From Macrotrachela quadricornifera (taxonomy: Eukaryota; Rotifera; Eurotatoria; Philodinida; Philodinidae): a stretch of 64,000 bases of DNA. A model generated the notes under the pieces. The model saw nothing but the letters and a program-made list of their open reading frames with translations, had not been told where the DNA came from and searched no databases. Location of the stretch: positions 1-64,000 of the forward strand of contig JAJEKB010020311.1 of the NCBI GenBank assembly GCA_022393335.1. Direction: 5' to 3'. This document shows positions 24,501 through 37,216 of this stretch, piece by piece; the first letter of the stretch is position 1, and each line of letters opens with the position of its first letter. Position numbers and translations under genes: made by a program.

Positions 24501-27387
24501 AACCTATTCAACTGGTAATGGCTCTGGACCATGTTCAGTCGCCGTCGGTGATTTAAACAATGATGGCCAATTAGACATCATTGTTGCCAATTATCTAGTT
24601 GACAATATAGGTATTCGCTTTGGATATGGCAATGGTAATTTTTCAGGATTAACATTATATTCAACGGTTAATGGCTCTGGACCACAGTCAGTTGCCGTTG
24701 GTGATTTCAATAACGATGGTCAATTAGACATTGTTGTTGCCAATTTTTTATTTCACAATGTAGCTATTCTTCTTGGATATGACAATGGCAATTTTTCTAG
24801 TCAAATGACTTTTTCTGTTGGCACTGGTGCGGGACCAATCTGGGTCGTAGTTCGTGATCTCAATAACGATAGTTACTTGGATATCGTTGTCGCTAATCGC
24901 TATACTGACAATGTAGGAGTTTTACTAGGGTATGGTGACGGTACTTTTTCAAGTATAATGACCTACTCAGCCGGTATTGACTCTAAACCCTATTTTGTTA
25001 CCATTAATGATTTAAATGACGATGGTCGATTCGACATCTTCGTTGCGAGTCGGCATATTGACAGCGTAGGTGTTCTTCTTGGATATGGCAATGGTACCTT
25101 TTCACCAGTAACACTATATTCAACAGGTAATGTTTCTCGACCACGTTCGATCGCCCTAGGTTATTTCGATGACGACAGTCAATTGGATATGGCCGTTGGC
25201 AATGATCAGAGTAGTAATGTAGCTATTTTTCTCGGTCTTCTTAAAACAAGTGGTATGAGTGAAGCCACATATTTAACAGGATCTGCGCCACGTCCACAAT
25301 GTGTCACTATCGGTGATTTGAACAATGATAGTCGAATTGATATCATATTGAGTAATTATGGCACGGACAATATTGGTATCCATTTTGGATATCCCAACAA
25401 AACTTTTTCAATGCAAACAGTATTTTCAACAGGTTCCGGTTCTTTTCCTACATCAATTAGTGTTCGAGATCTAAATAACGATAAGCAACTGGATATTGTC
25501 GTTGCTAATTCTGGTACCGACAACATAGGTATATTCTTTGGATATGGGAATGGTTCATTTGATACTCCAGTTATGTACTCCACTGATATTGGTTCGAGTC
25601 CCTGCTCAGTGAATGTAGGCGATTTTAATAACGATAATGAAGTGGATATTGTAGTGGCGAATTATGGTAGTCAAAAGATAGATATACTTTTGAGATATGA
25701 TGAAAGTGCTTTTGAAAATATGGTACCATATTCTACTGGTACTGATTCAAATTCGTTTTCAGTTGCCGTTGGTGATTTCAATAACGATAGTCAACTGGAT
25801 ATTGTGGCCGCCAATAGAGGTAGCAGCAACATAAGTATTTTTCTTGCTTATGGTGATGGAACATTTTCCAATCAAATTACCTACTCAACTGGTACAGATA
25901 CTAGGGTATCATCGGTCACTGTTGGAGATTTTAATAACGACAATCAATTGGACATCGCCGTTGGCAATTACTTTAATGAAAATGTTGGAGTGTTTCTTGG
26001 ATATGGAAATGGAACTTTTTCAACCCAAATAACTTCTTCAACTGGCCTAGGATCTGCTCCACGATCAATCGCCACCGGTGATTTCAATAACGATAGTCGA
26101 TTAGATATTGTCGTCGGCAACTTTTGGATTGGGAATATCGGTGTCCTTCTTGGTTATGGTAATGGCACTTTTGGAAATCTAACGACCTATTCCATTGGCA
26201 ACAGGTCTGAGCCTCGATCCGTTGCTGTGGGTGATCTTAACAATGACCATAGATTGGACATTGTTTTTGTCAGTAGCAAGGATAATTACATAGGTGTTCT
26301 TTTAGGGTGCGGTAATGGTACTTTTTTAAGCCCAATGAAATATTCAACTGGAACTATCTCTGGGCCAACTGCAGTTATCGTTGAGGATTTTAACAATGAC
26401 AGTCGATTGGATATCGTCGTTGCTAATTACGATGCAGCGAATATCGGAATTTTTTTCGGATATGGAAATGGTACTTTTACAAAGCAAGCAATTTATCCAA
26501 TTGAGAAAGGTTCTGGACCCTATTGGATTGACAGTGGTGATTTCAACAATGATGGACTATTGGATATTGTTGTCGCAAATTTTCAAAATAACAACATAGG
26601 AATTCTTCTAGGATTTAAAGATGGCATGTTTTTCAGTCAGTTGACATATCCAACTGGTGATTACTCTTCTCCAAGATCAGTCGCAGTAGGCGATTTTAAT
26701 AATGACAGACGATTAGATGTTGTTGTTGCCAATTATGGCACTAGTAATATAGGTGTATTTATTGGCTATGAGAGTAAAGATTTTTTAAGAGCACCGAGCC
26801 ATTCAATAGGATCATCTTCACGACCATGCTATGTTGCAGTTGAAGATTTCAATAACGATAGTAAGTTAGATGTCGCCGTAGCTAATGATAACTCGGATAA
26901 TATAATGATCCTTTTTGGATCGGGTTATGGAACTTTTTCAAGTGAAATGATATATTCTACTGGAAAAGGATCTCGACCATGTTGGATTGCGACTGGTGAT
27001 TTCAACAAAGATAATCATTTGGATCTTGTTGTCGCCAATTTTGGTAATGACAGTATCGGTATCTTTCTTGGATATGGGAATGGTACTTTTTCAAATCAGA
27101 CAATTTATTCTACTGGTATCGCTTCTCACCCAAAATCAGTTGCTATTTTAGATCTCAATAATGATACTCTATTAGATATTGCAGTTACAAATTTTGGTGC
27201 TAACAATATTGGAGTTTTTTTTGGTTATGGAAATGGAAGCTTTGCTACTCAAATACTATTTCGATCTGGTTTTAATTCTCTTCCTTTCCCAATTATTGTA
27301 GGTGACATTAATGGAGATGATTTATCAGATATTGTCGTCGCCAATAGTGGCTATGGGAACGTGGATATTATCTCTAAGACTTGCTAG
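21534..27387 (+). CDS. Giant FG-GAP/VCBS repeat type II membrane protein, three exons
   Basis: Exons 21534-21694, 21746-21867 and 23093-27387 join in phase to give 1525 residues. ATG 21534 follows an in-frame TAG at 21516-21518; introns are 51 bp (GTATGT..AATAG) and 1225 bp (GTATGT..TTTCTAG). Residues 1-67 are polar with a basic end (VKDKR), 68-88 form one hydrophobic helix (from IFLSAAFVS), and the rest is 28 tandem repeats of about 50 residues, so the N-terminus should be cytosolic and the repeats outside. Each repeat holds a calcium-binding loop of the type DFNNDxxLDIVV followed by NIGVFLGYGNGTF. The repeats should fold into several beta-propeller-like domains as in integrin alpha chains and bacterial VCBS proteins. 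Most repeats carry an NGT or NGS glycosylation sequon. The chain ends ISKTC. A start at 23059 would ignore the exon border and lose the membrane anchor. Ligand unknown; adhesion or surface coat are guesses. Confidence 0.9.
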
Positions 27388-28539
27388 TTTTCGTCTTTCG
27401 AATATGACTTTTAATTCTATTCGATGTTCTTTATTCTCATTTCATTTTGGTCATCTTCGATAGTTCATGATCATTGTATTCTCTCATCATTCCTTTTTTT
27501 TCTATTGCTTACTTCTAAATGCACCATATGTGAAGACTTTTTATGATTAAATCATATATCAAGATTTCAATATAATTTTTTTCCAAGTTTTTTTGCAAAC
27601 AGCTGTATGTCATCTGATGCGAAAGGGCTTCTAGAAGATGAACTATTAAAGATACTCTTAATGCAGACATATATGAAGCAAAACGTTGTTTAGTAAATTC
27701 ATCAAATCAAATAATCCTGAATATAGATAAAGGCAAGACTCTAAATCACAAGTGTTATTTTGTCATCTATTTGTGAGGGAAGGAATGGATTTTTAATTAC
27801 TGTTGGAATTATTTTCGTTTCTCCTGATAAAAATCCATATTTACTAAAAACGTTCCTTAGGATAAAAAAGTAAAATGATGAATGTCTCAATATGTCTTTT
27901 AGACTTTTGCTTATCGGGAGGAAAATGAATGGTCGATTTCTACTAGAACTTTTCTTGGATGTTCTTACAGGATATGGGTTTCTGCTTGAAAATCTTGTTA
28001 GGGTGAAAGAGAATACTCTTGATTTCTGGAATTGTTTTAATCAAGTATTCCTGCTTAAAATGGAACAATTCCGCAATTTTTGTGGTGCAGTAGTATTGTT
28101 CTTGAAACTTTTCTTTTCAGGAATCTAGATAAATTTCAAATTCAAGAATTCTCGTTTATAAGTAAACATCCTACCACAACAATTGGTGTTGACTGATCAC
28201 TGCTATCAAATTTATAATACACAACTGGCAACAGAAAAGGAACAAAACGGTTCATATATGTAGAACTCGAAGATTCTACTCGAGTAACAAAAATCTCAAT
28301 AGCTGAATAGTTTAAAAGTCGAGTACTCGAATATCAAAATTTTAAAGCTTGAGTAAAAGTTTAATTGTCGAATCGAATTACCGAGGTCTACATATTGTAA
28401 AACAGAAAAAATAAACGTGTATGATGACTGAAGGTTAGAAAATTTCGTTAGTTTGACCTGAATTCAGTCGTTACTTTTGTTTTATCGTTAGTAAGATTTC
28501 ATCATTCAATATATAGTAACATATTTTGGTACAGAAAGT
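27388..28539. other. Intergenic with a possible mariner scrap
   Basis: Mostly unique AT-rich sequence. About 27600-27760 (plus) contains scattered coding-like words including a frame reading DKGKTLNHKCY. This resembles DKGKTVGHKYY of the mariner relic at 50.0-51.0 kb, with stops in between. It is probably a fragment of the same transposon family. Confidence 0.3.
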
Positions 28540-29045
28540 TCATCGAAGCCATATAGAAAGCCAATCGATCTTGTATTGAACAACGAATGAATCATTGTCG
28601 CGTAAATGAGTGTGATTGATAAACCATTGATAAAGATTTTTACTCATTTCATCTGTTAACAAACCTCTGATGTAAAGACCACGAAGATTTTTATCTTTCC
28701 ACAATGAAAGAACTTTTAGAATAAGTGAATCAATTAAAACTGTTGGACTTTCCATGGATAGACTAAGATCATAAATACGATTTAACTTTAAAGCGATGGT
28801 ATTTAAGTGAGTCGTCGACTCAGTTTCTTCAAGATTGGTAATTTCAAGATTTACAATTCGCTGTTGCAATAATTCACAGATAGATACAATATCAAGTGCA
28901 TTATTTAGACAATTGAAATCAATTTTTAGATGTTCAAGATTAGAAGCGACGTGAACTATACGAGATATATCGCACATTCCTTTCACATGGAGACTCTTCA
29001 ATTGAGGTAGATGCAAGACAATCGATTGAATTGATTGAGAAGTAA
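28540..29045 (-). CDS. C-terminal exon of an F-box/LRR-like protein; 5' part not found
   Basis: Read from an acceptor (AG at 29047-29046) the exon encodes about 168 residues: VTSQSIQSIVLHLPQLKSLHV, then SNLEHLKIDFNCL, ITNLEETEST, and a C-terminus WFINHTHLRDNDSFVVQYKI to TGA at 28542-28540. The segment matches, from memory, the C-terminal half of a rotifer F-box protein family whose end typically reads HTHL..DSF.V.Y..W. The first in-frame methionine is internal and there is no start codon at the exon edge. No upstream exon with an F-box occurs in the next kilobase, so this is a gene fragment or has a distant first exon. The next gene upstream (30054-31358) is complete and belongs to another subfamily. 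Confidence 0.55.
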
Positions 29046-30053
29046 CTATAGATGAAAAAAAAAATAATCATTTTCAGGGAAATGAATTCTATTGTCAAAT
29101 TCTTCCTTCTAAGCTTCTATCATTTTCCTACTCATGTCATGAAAATCGTCCAAAATAGTGTTTTTTACCAATTTTTTTGTCCGATTTTGCAACAAAATTG
29201 TTGTGACACTGAGGACAAATGTTCAAAAATACAGCAAGTGTTGTGTTGTGTTGTTAGGAGCAGTATTTGTTTGCATAATGCCAATGCTAACTTAATACAA
29301 TTACGAAAATGTCCAGTTACTTTGTTAACACTAATAGAGATGTTTTGCATTTGTTTTTTAATTTTAATAGAGAAATATTAGAGATAGCGGTAAATACTGG
29401 AATCCTATAGCTAATACGATGGTATTGGTCTAATCTTTCGCACCTATTATCTGAGGACCTTTCACCTAACTATATAGAAGCCTTTATATTCGATCTTAGC
29501 ATATGTATTGATGTCAATCCACTTAAATCTGACAATAATCTAATGCATATGTTTCAACTCTCAATACCTATTTCCATCTAGCTGCACTATATGTATATTA
29601 TATATCTTTTTTCATTCCAATATTCATGAATGTCTTGTGATATGAGAGCGAAACAAAAGTAATCACATCAATAGTAGAAATTTATTTTATGAATAATCAT
29701 TTTTAATCAGAATCGCGCTTAATCGTCCAAACCTAGGCGATTCTGATGCCATGGGTTATTTAACACACATCTTGTACATTTTCTCTTTTTTGTTTAATAA
29801 AAGGCTTTGACTTAAAAGGAAAAAAAAGAAAAGTGCAATCTTAGTATTCTGAAGTACAAATGAAAATGAAGTTGAGATGAAATATGCTAAGGTATCATAA
29901 TTCACTTTTATTTCATTTACGCTTCAATATCTTTAGCCAGTGATAATGTTCAGTTATTAAATGTAACTATTCTTCTATTTCAGTTGAATACAAATTCGCT
30001 TTATTTTATCTATACATTTAGAATCAGTCAGTGTATTATTCATTTTGCTTCAT
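29046..30053. other. Spacer between two F-box-family genes, nothing recognised
   Basis: Downstream flank of the F-box gene at 30054-31358 and upstream flank of the 28540 fragment. No supportable frame, repeat or RNA is visible. Confidence 0.45.
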
Positions 30054-31358
30054 TTAAGCATTCGTAGACTCCTTATAATGATTCAAACTTCTGGAAATCT
30101 CAGTTTTAGATACGAAAAAAATTCTTTTGAAGAATAACATACGTGCTTGAGAATTTTCTTCTGGACCAATGGTAAGTTTTCGAAGTTGATGAAAATGTTG
30201 CACAATTAAATGTATATCAGTTGAACATTGCTCTGCATAAATTCTCAAATCTTTAACGTTTCGTGTGTATTCAGAACCAGATAACATGTAATTAGCTATT
30301 TTTCCTGGAATTACTATTGAAGGTAAAATGTAAGGAATTGTATGTATTATTGCATATTTATCCGATTCATTGTGTAAACATGTTATTCGAATATGGGTTG
30401 GCCATGTAGAAAGCAAAACATCTATTTCGATATGCGAATTCAAATAGGCATATATAATGAATAAATGAATTTTGACGTGTAATGAAGGTAGAACTCGGAT
30501 TAGATTTTGTCCATTAACAAGATGTTCATCATTTGTAATGAGATCCAATACTAATCGTTGTAAATGAGGCATTTTACTTAATATATGAGCAATCTCATCT
30601 AATGACCAACGGATATTCATCGAAAGTAGCTGAAAATCTTTTAAATGAATAAGAGATGATATATTTACTAATGCTGATTTTGAATCAGATGATAAATTAT
30701 CAAAGTCAATATGTAAACGATTAATTTTTGGCACAATTGTGAATAGATATTCTAAGCTTTTATCTGTATTTAAGTTCACTGTTAACTCTTCAATGTTCGG
30801 ATATGAAACAACTTTTTCATTTCCAGACGGAGTCAGATTAAAATCAATTGAATCAGAATTGAATAATACGGCTTTTATTCGATTATTATTAGCAGCTAGA
30901 ATTTTGCTCAGTAATTCTTCCTCATGCTTACCATAAAGATTGGTAATGTTAAGCTTGACAAGTTGTATAAGATCAGTGATATTATCGAGAAATATAGTTA
31001 ACTGTTTGCCAGTGAAATTCACAAGTGTCAATGTATGTAATTGTGGAAATAATAAAGATAATTTTGAATAAAAGAATCTCAAATTTATTTTGTTGTGTGT
31101 GATAGTTTCCCATTCTCCATTTACGAGAAACGATCGTACTAATTGACCAATTTGAGGAACAATCTGCATTGCAACAAAGTTAAACTGTTTATATGCAATA
31201 TACCTAAGATTTACATAATGGCAGAATTCGGTTATGGTCAAATTAAGACGAGCATTAAGATTGAAAAATGAATAAAGAATTTCTCCACAACGAAGATATT
31301 GACATATATGTAATATCATTTCGTCTGGTAACATTTCGAAAATAGTAACATCTACCAT
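30054..31358 (-). CDS. F-box protein with degenerate leucine-rich repeats, 434 residues
   Basis: Single uninterrupted exon, ATG 31358-31356 to TAA 30056-30054. Residues 5-50 are an F-box (FEMLPDEMILHICQYL, then LNARLNLTI), which recruits Skp1 in SCF E3 ubiquitin ligases. Residues about 90-400 show spaced leucine motifs (FPQLHTLTLVNF, YPNIEELTVNL, INRLHIDF, HLQRLVLDL, VKDLRIYAE), a divergent LRR region likely to bind the substrate. The length and the IVPQIGQLVRSF segment fit a large lineage-specific rotifer F-box family that I recall. Acts in cytosol or nucleus; substrate unknown. It looks functional, unlike the three F-box relics in this window. Confidence 0.88.
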   Translation of the reverse strand: MVDVTIFEMLPDEMILHICQYLRCGEILYSFFNLNARLNLTITEFCHYVNLRYIAYKQFNFVAMQIVPQIGQLVRSFLVNGEWETITHNKINLRFFYSKLSLLFPQLHTLTLVNFTGKQLTIFLDNITDLIQLVKLNITNLYGKHEEELLSKILAANNNRIKAVLFNSDSIDFNLTPSGNEKVVSYPNIEELTVNLNTDKSLEYLFTIVPKINRLHIDFDNLSSDSKSALVNISSLIHLKDFQLLSMNIRWSLDEIAHILSKMPHLQRLVLDLITNDEHLVNGQNLIRVLPSLHVKIHLFIIYAYLNSHIEIDVLLSTWPTHIRITCLHNESDKYAIIHTIPYILPSIVIPGKIANYMLSGSEYTRNVKDLRIYAEQCSTDIHLIVQHFHQLRKLTIGPEENSQARMLFFKRIFFVSKTEISRSLNHYKESTNA

Positions 31359-34300
31359 TTGGAATGGTCAGTTTTGGAATACGTTTAATCGGAAAATGAA
31401 ATGCGTACAGTTTATTTGATTGATGTCAAAACATACACTCAATATTTGTGTAAGATCTGCCTCAAATAGAAAAAACCAAATTGTGAAACACATGCATGCT
31501 GAAAAAAATCCAACGTCATGTATTTTTTACGTGCATGCGTCTTGAATATAGGAAAGAAAAATGATTATGTTTGCACAGTCAACGTGCTGATTGTAGGTGT
31601 AGAAAGGTGAAGCACATGTATACACGTATAGTTGGAGAAATAGTCGACATTCAATCTCAATCAGCATGTAAAGCTTAGTTAGTTTTGCGCGGCAAAATAT
31701 ATTTTTTCGATAACGTTTTTTTTTCAAAAAAATGTTTTATTGTATGATGGGCGACTTTTTGATGCAATATGTACCTGGTTATGAGATGGAGTGAAAATGG
31801 TAAGAGAAACAGCACAAGATAATGATTAATATATAAAGAAAAAGCTTATTAGAGCAGCTCCTTTCGTATACCTAGAGTAAGTTACATAAATTTCAAGGTA
31901 CGTGAAATTTAGGTATAAATATCATAGTTTCTTCTTACAATAGTGTAACCAATCACACTACATCTCTCTTGAAAAGAGGTACAAGATGATGGCCACTTCC
32001 CATTTTTTACGGAATGATTAATATTGCTGATATAAACGCATAAATCATATGGAAAGAAAAAAAAATCCTAACTGGGAATCAGAACAAAAGATGTAAACGT
32101 CGTTTATTCCTTGAAGAACCTAGGAATGAGTTTAGTCTTACCTCTTCTAAATTATCGCTCAAAAAAAAAGCGAATGAAAATTCTACAAAATCAAAGCAAA
32201 AACAATGCGCATTTTTGCCATTTTTCTAAGAACAAAAAAACTTCAAATAAGTGTTACAAATGTTTAGAATTTGTTTGTAACGAGCACTCTGGAAAGCGTA
32301 TGCTTTGTATTACTTCTTCAAAACAGAGAAAGATAGTCATTCTGATAATTCTTTTTATCAAATTGGATTTGTTAATAGCATATTTATATCAAAACAGGGA
32401 TACAAAAGTAAAATAATGATGATAATAAAACTATATCATACCAGCAAAGTGCAAAAAAGGCTGGGGACTACTAAGGTTAATGAAATCCAAAGAGTGAATC
32501 AGAGAGTTCGATTACGACACCTTTCACATGACCGATGCACACATCAGATCCACAATTCATTAATCAGCAGAAACAACGTAATTGAACACAGAAAAGTAAG
32601 AAATTGTTGTGTGATAATTAACAATCTTTTTCCGCCCATGTTTAGTAAAGTCAATACTTTAGACTTAGAAATTAACGCATAAATGTAACGCAAAAAGACT
32701 ACAAGTCCATGTAATATATCAAGTATGTGGTTGTTTCTAAAGCATATAAATCCACTGCTACCTTCTTCGGATATCATACGGGTCAAGTGCGTGCATCGAT
32801 ATAAACAAGACGGAAAACCAGTGTGAATCTATTTATTTTTGCGAACAAGAAAACCCATTAAGAATTAAAATCGTATTCTATTATTCTGTTGCTCTATTTG
32901 TTGTTGAACAGTTAAAGACACGCTATTCACCCAGAAATTTAATTTCTCCAGTGTCTATGTATACCGAAGGTGAAAATGAGAAAGATGTAGATAGGATGAG
33001 AATCACCATGTTATTTCGTAAAGCATCAGCAAGATGTAGTACACCATCATCTCCGATTTCATTGGATTCAAGGGTTAATGTTGTGAGTATCTATATGTAG
33101 AGAAGAAGGTCAATATGAAAGAGAAGTAAATCGAATGAAAATCATCGTACTATAACTATGCTCATCTATACATGTGAAAGTATGCCACATCCATATTGGA
33201 ATGCATCCATTGGAATATGTCTTGCTCAATCACCGATTCTTGGTGTACCTTATGAATAAGGTATTAATATGTGTCGAGAAGACAGAGATGTCATAATACC
33301 GATACGCTGGCTAATGAGAAGCTACAGGTCACAATATCCACAAGAGTAGCCACCACATTCCTTTATCTTTCTCTCGTTAAACGAAAGTTTTCAAAATTTT
33401 CAGTACCCCGATAATGTTGAAAATTTTCGTTTAACGAAATCAATAGGACAAAATCTTCAGATATTCCGAAAAATTGGAAGTTTGGGCGTTTCTTGTGTCA
33501 CGCATATATATTTTATTGAAATCTCCAAAAAATATCCATAGCTTTAAACTTGCGGATTATAAATGAACTTCATATAGTCAGGTAACGACCTGTACAGTAT
33601 ATAACTTTACATTATTCGACAATATACAGGAAATCAAATTCCATCTAAATTCATAATAAACACAGGAAAAGAATGATTTATTCCTACACACACAGACTGC
33701 CACTACTAACCACAGGCAAGTGTGATTGAGAACGGAACGGTTTTACGGACACCGCCTGACATACGGGTTAGAGAGGAAATGATTACAGCACAATATGCAG
33801 CATACATATGGTCTTATGATGCACAACAGGGTCACGATTGATCGAAGAAATTTTTCGACACTCAGAAAGATTTCCGCATTTCGCTATACCTTCGCAGAAT
33901 ATGTGTCAGAGGTTTACCACAACACTTTCCTACATTCTCTTCACATCAGCTCTGCCATGCTGATCGACTGATGTCCTCCTAAACACGGACCATTATAATT
34001 AAAATGCATCAAACTCCATTACGCTTCAACAGCATACTCTGACAGAACTGATATAACTGATTTTTTGAATACCATACACCACATTAAACGTGTCTACCTA
34101 CCAAAAATAAAACAACTTAGGTAAACACATGACAGCCCTGAAACTTGAATACACCACGCAAAAAATTTTCAAAAATAACGGAGTAATGTAAATTTTGTCG
34201 TATCCACCTCATTACACCAAAACTTTCAACACTATGGGGGTAAGTACGCGTTGTTTTTTTGAAGATACTCACGTATAACGTACCTTATAAATCTCGATAC

Positions 34301-34667
34301 TCACCTCTAGGATATAATGACATCCCTCTATTATAAAATAATTACAAAAAGTAATATTATTTAAATATTCTTTAACAATCGATATCACTATGTTGCCAAA
34401 ATTAAAACTCTCGTTATGAGAATATATTCAAATTTTTAAACAAATAGAAATCAATAGACGCAATATCTAAAGTATATTGTCTTGCCGCTGTTGGCTTTTG
34501 TGCCTTCAACGACCGAGTCTCTCTGATCGCACGTGCGCGTAAACATAAATATATATCAATTCATTTTCATTCTTTTATTTCTTTTCAATTAAAATTACAC
34601 AGCAATCAAAGTATAATAAACAATAGCTGAAAATAAATAGTTTATTTATCAGTTCATCCAATTACTT
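31359..34667. other. Long spacer with a possible piggyBac fragment
   Basis: Besides the cysteine-rich frame at 32111-32416 I see only a small inverted repeat at about 33374-33435 (CGTTAAACGAAA...TTTCGTTTAACG, arms about 25 bp). The remaining sequence is unique and shows no credible gene on either strand. Confidence 0.45.
32111..32416 (+). pseudogene. Possible C-terminal piece of a piggyBac-type transposase
   Basis: The frame contains HFCHFSKNKKTSNKCYKCLE followed by FVCNEHS and MLC. The spacing K..KT...CxKCxxxVCxxH resembles the cysteine-rich C-terminal finger that piggyBac transposases use to bind their terminal repeats. Upstream sequence has no catalytic DDD core and no start codon consistent with a whole gene, and no TTAA-flanked ends were identified. 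It is best read as a short relic; a chance cysteine cluster cannot be excluded. Confidence 0.35.
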
Positions 34668-35581
34668 TCATGGTAATTCAATGTTAAATCGTTGTACTCG
34701 TTCGTTTTCCCAATCAGCAACATAGAGATTACCTTGTCGATCAAATGACAATCCTATGGGATAACTGAGTTGATTTGCTTGTGCTCCTTCGCCATTTCCA
34801 CCAACAATAACATTTCCTTGTTGTGCTCCTTTAGGCCAACGTACAATTCGATGATTATAATTATCAGCTACATAAACAGTACCCAATTGATCAACTAAAA
34901 CTCCATTAGGATGAGACAATTGTGTTAAACTATTTCCTTCTTCTTGTCCACCAGCAACAACAATACCTTCTTTTGAACCTTCTATCCATTTCATCACGCG
35001 GTGGTTATTCCAATCAGACACAAATACTGAATGTTCTCGATCAACGAATACGTAAGTGGGGAAATTGAGCTGATCAAGACGATTTCCTTTTCCATTTCCA
35101 CCTGCTACTACTATTCCTTGTGAATCACCCATTCGATATCTTCTTACTTCATGTTTCTCATAATTAGTGACATAGAGAAATCCATTGTCATCCATTGTCA
35201 AACCCCGACAAGAGATATTCGAAATAATTATTTCTCCACTTGTTCCATTTTGTCGAGGCCATCTAACTACTCTGCTATTCCAATCATCACAAATAATGAG
35301 ACTATCTCTCTCTTTATTCACAATCACAGCTGATGGTCCGTCCAACTGATGAGTACCATTTCCTTGTCCATGTCCACCTGCTACTATTTGTCCATTTGTT
35401 TCACCCGATTTCCATGCTAAAATCGAGCAATTCGCAAAATCAGTTACATAAATTGTTTGTTCATCATCCACATATATTCCGAAAGGGCGAGATAGTGTTG
35501 AATTTTGTCCTCCTACTGTTTGACCATTGTTGTTCCATTTGGCATTTGCAGGAATATCTATCAAACTGGCACAAAGTGGTA
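34668..35581 (-). CDS. NHL-repeat beta-propeller protein, probably secreted; first exon not found
   Basis: The frame is open from an acceptor (CTTTCTTTTAG, AG at 35583-35582) to TGA 34670-34668, about 304 residues. After PLCASLIDIPANAKW come five to six NHL repeats: LSRPFGIYVDDEQTIYVTD, LDGPSAVIVNKE, LNFPTYVFVDREHSVFVSD, LSHPNGVLVDQLGTVYVAD, LSYPIGLSFDRQGNLYVAD, each linked by IVAGG or VIVGG turns. They should close a six-bladed propeller. The VPLCAS start looks like the end of a signal peptide, so a short first exon with ATG probably precedes it, but I could not place it. The first methionine seen inside is well within the propeller. Soluble NHL proteins of this sort are numerous in rotifers; the ligand is unknown. 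Confidence 0.88.
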
Positions 35582-37216
35582 CTAAAAGAAAGAGAAAACA
35601 TAATTACCATCAAAAGGAATCTTTCATTTTCTTTGAATCGCGAGAGAGGTAAAACTTCTATAATATTGTTTTTTACTCTGTTCGATATGATAGAGAAGAA
35701 TAGAGAGAATTCTCAGTTGTTATAAAGAAAAGTACTATTATACCATACTTTATTGATGTCTATATCAATGATTTCTCAAATATAACGAAAATAGAAATTG
35801 GAGAGAAACTTTGTCTTGATACAAGTAGTTTAAAATCCTCAAAAGACATATATAGAACATTGATAAATATCATGTATTAAAAAAGTGATAGAAAAATATA
35901 CAGATGCATAAGTAATGGATATTTCTTGTTCTTTAGTGATCTTTTTTTTCTTTTCATATCCATTGTTTTATTGAAATCGAGATAAAAAATATTTATATCT
36001 TACCCACAAGATAGTATGTTTCTTGAAGTTTTACTTCATATAATTTTGAATAATGTTCTATTAAGTGGATAGGTAAGCTCGCTCAAAAATGTTTTCTTCC
36101 TTATTTTTATTCTCATTATTAATAACATTCATTTTGTCTGTTTCAAGTAGTAGTAAAGAATGTGGAAGATGATAATATTTGAACTCTTTCCTTATCAGCC
36201 ATATGAATTTTTCTAGCAGGCTTCTCAAAATATTTCTTGACAGACATTTTATTAGTCGAAACTTCTTCGTGAAGTCTCTGCATGGAGACTTTCAACAGAG
36301 TTTTTCTTTTTTATGATTTGCTTTTCTAAAGATAGGCGTTTTTGTTGCAAATTTTTACATTCTGATTTGCTTGTTATCGAAGTAGCCCAGAAATGTGTGT
36401 GAAAGCGTCTATTACTGTGTCTCTCGAACACGTTTAAAAAAGTTATATTGTTTGCTAGCGTTAGTAAGAACAAATGTGTTTAAATTATTATTTAAAATAT
36501 TTTTTCATACACTCATTCTATGTACAATAGTTCTGGGAGCATATAAACGCGTCGAAAACGCAAGATGCACAGGCATCCATGCACAATTCAAAGTTGAATC
36601 AAGTGTGAACGCTAACAAAGGGTTCTCTGAACGTATCTAAGCGCAATTCTAACATGTAAACACATTTTGATCTATCATATAAATGCCACAGACAAAATTA
36701 AACTTAGGCAGAATTCGTTTTCTATTAATAAAAAAATAATTATGTGTTTAAATGAATTAACAGAATGATCATTTTCAGTTATTCAATGGCTTATGAACAT
36801 CAGCGATAGATATGATTTGAACTTTTCAAAATATAAGCTGAACCGATCCGAAAAAAAGAGTTTTAAGATTCTGTTAAAGAATAGTAAAATAATCTATTTT
36901 TTGGCAACTTGTTCGTATAATTTTAAGCGATCATTTCTAAAACCTTAAAAATCATATGTAATCCATATCTGAGTCCCTATATGTGACCCACCGATTTCAG
37001 TGAAACCTATGTGAGTTTGTTTGGTCAAGTATACCTATCAAAAGTATGAAACAATTAGCGGTCACCACTACATTATTAAAAAATTATACGCAAAAAATTT
37101 TTAAAAAAATTGACACATGTGGTTCCTTGCGTAGATTTTGTTTGTTGAGAGTTTTTCTTGGGAATGCTTTTCTTTCAGGAGGGAACCACTGAAGATGACA
37201 TATTCCGTTTGAATTC
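35582..37216. other. Upstream flank of the NHL gene, nothing firm
   Basis: A 27-codon plus-strand frame at 36089 encodes a signal-peptide-like stretch (MFSSLFLFSLLITF), but no second exon is seen. Otherwise no gene or repeat is recognised. Confidence 0.35.

Noticed and set aside
36089..36172. 27-residue signal-peptide-like frame as first exon of a secreted protein
   Set aside because: No downstream exon with matching phase was found; it lies on the strand opposite to the nearby NHL gene.
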